In this document: positions 31,562 through 31,922 of the stretch, piece after piece
How positions within the stretch are numbered: the stretch's first letter is position 1
Layout of the letters: each line of letters opens with the position of its first letter
Virus record (IMG/VR): IMGVR_UViG_3300020175_000022
Location: 1-31,922 of that record
Direction: 5' to 3' (one strand)
Length of the DNA stretch: 31,922 nucleotides
Source of the DNA: a virus
Program-made: the position numbers and the translations under genes
The notes under the pieces: generated by a model
Told to the model about the DNA's origin: nothing
Databases searched by the model: none
Seen by the model: the letters and a program-made list of their open reading frames with translations, nothing else

Positions 31562-31922
31562 TTAACCATCACAAGCTAAACAATCTTCACTCATTGCCTG
31601 CTGAGCTATATCGCCGCGCAAAACAGATTCCGTACGTGTATAGTATAAAGTTTTAACACCTTTTTTCCAGGCATCGAAATGAACTTTATTTAACCATCTA
31701 GGGGTTGCTTCAGAAGGGAATGCTAAATTCAAACTAACTGATTGATCCACGTAATCCTGTCTAAGACCTGCTTGATTAACTAACTCCAATTGATTGATCT
31801 CCTTAAAGGTTTTAAAAACTTCCTTAGCGGGTATGTCATGACCCAGGGTAATACCATCAAGCTCACTAATGTTTTGAACACTACCCCCATCAGCCAGTAT
31901 TTTATCCCATGTTTCATTGTTG
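31562..31922 (-). CDS. nrdA: Class I ribonucleoside-diphosphate reductase large subunit, C-terminal end (partial)
   Basis: The minus-strand frame is open from the window edge to a stop at 31562, giving the last 119 residues of a longer protein. It reads NETWDKILADGGSVQN, then GLRQDYVDQSVSLNLAFPSE, then GVKTLYYTRTESVLRGD and the end AMSEDCLACDG. QDY.DQS.S.NL with K..YY.R and the terminal C-x-x-C tail is characteristic of class I alpha subunits, which make deoxynucleotides; the tail cysteines pass electrons from thioredoxin or glutaredoxin to the active site. Any start inside the window (for example a TTG at 31789) is not the real one. It faces the late genes across a shared terminator and probably opens the nucleotide-metabolism module. 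Confidence 0.9.
   Translation of the reverse strand, partial: NNETWDKILADGGSVQNISELDGITLGHDIPAKEVFKTFKEINQLELVNQAGLRQDYVDQSVSLNLAFPSEATPRWLNKVHFDAWKKGVKTLYYTRTESVLRGDIAQQAMSEDCLACDG

Noticed and set aside
31562-31789. Complete 75-residue minus-strand gene starting at TTG 31789
   Set aside because: The frame continues without a stop to the window edge and the upstream residues also fit ribonucleotide reductase, so this is the end of a longer gene.
1-31922. Prophage or mobile-element features (integrase, att sites, transposase)
   Set aside because: No such genes and no direct repeats flanking a module were seen; the window reads as continuous phage genome.

Overview
The window is a segment of a tailed double-stranded DNA phage genome, most likely a podovirus-type phage of a marine or otherwise aquatic Flavobacteriia (Bacteroidota) host. 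The sequence is AT-rich (about one third G+C by hand count over short stretches). Genes are packed head to tail with ATGA or TAATG overlaps. Start codons follow A-rich leaders with no Shine-Dalgarno motif, as is usual in Bacteroidota. One secreted protein has a flavobacterial-looking signal peptide ending ...NSFSQ. Host and taxonomy are inferences from composition and protein style. The terminase, portal and nozzle proteins resemble, from memory, those of crAss-like and related marine Bacteroidota phages.

Layout. Positions 1-2366 hold small accessory genes: a 5'-truncated unknown, a short basic Cys-containing protein, a two-TM holin-like protein, a coiled-coil protein, a small conserved unknown, a tandem GroES-like co-chaperonin candidate and a possible small terminase. 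Positions 2363-12726 are packaging and head/connector: large terminase, portal, acidic scaffold, major capsid protein, small decoration-type protein, a conserved unknown and two ring/adaptor-type proteins. Positions 12730-20181 are tail and ejection: a nozzle-type protein apparently split over two genes, an ejection-type protein with a C-terminal S74-like chaperone domain, and an unknown virion candidate. Positions 20187-29942 are a single 3251-residue protein carrying a zincin motif, a complete HAD phosphatase module and hydrophobic C-terminal segments, probably a polyvalent ejected core protein. Positions 29944-31527 are a run of small genes including a lysis-like group: TM protein, secreted thioredoxin-fold protein without its cysteines, M15 peptidoglycan peptidase and a 25-residue peptide. 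At 31531-31550 a bidirectional hairpin terminator separates this rightward unit from a leftward class I ribonucleotide reductase gene (C-terminal end only), which starts the nucleotide-metabolism side of the genome.

Working together: the terminase and portal pack DNA into a head built on the scaffold. The ring and nozzle proteins close the head with a short tail. The three large proteins from 17453 to 29942 are candidates for ejection into the cell envelope. The M15 enzyme with its TM neighbours would release progeny. The least expected points are a G+C-rich patch inside the large terminase gene, KFS motifs bracketing the HAD module of the giant protein, the split nozzle, and strong RNA hairpins with a repeated leader sequence between head genes. 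No tRNA, CRISPR array, insertion sequence or integrase was seen. The longest stretch without a gene is 128 bases (10068-10195).
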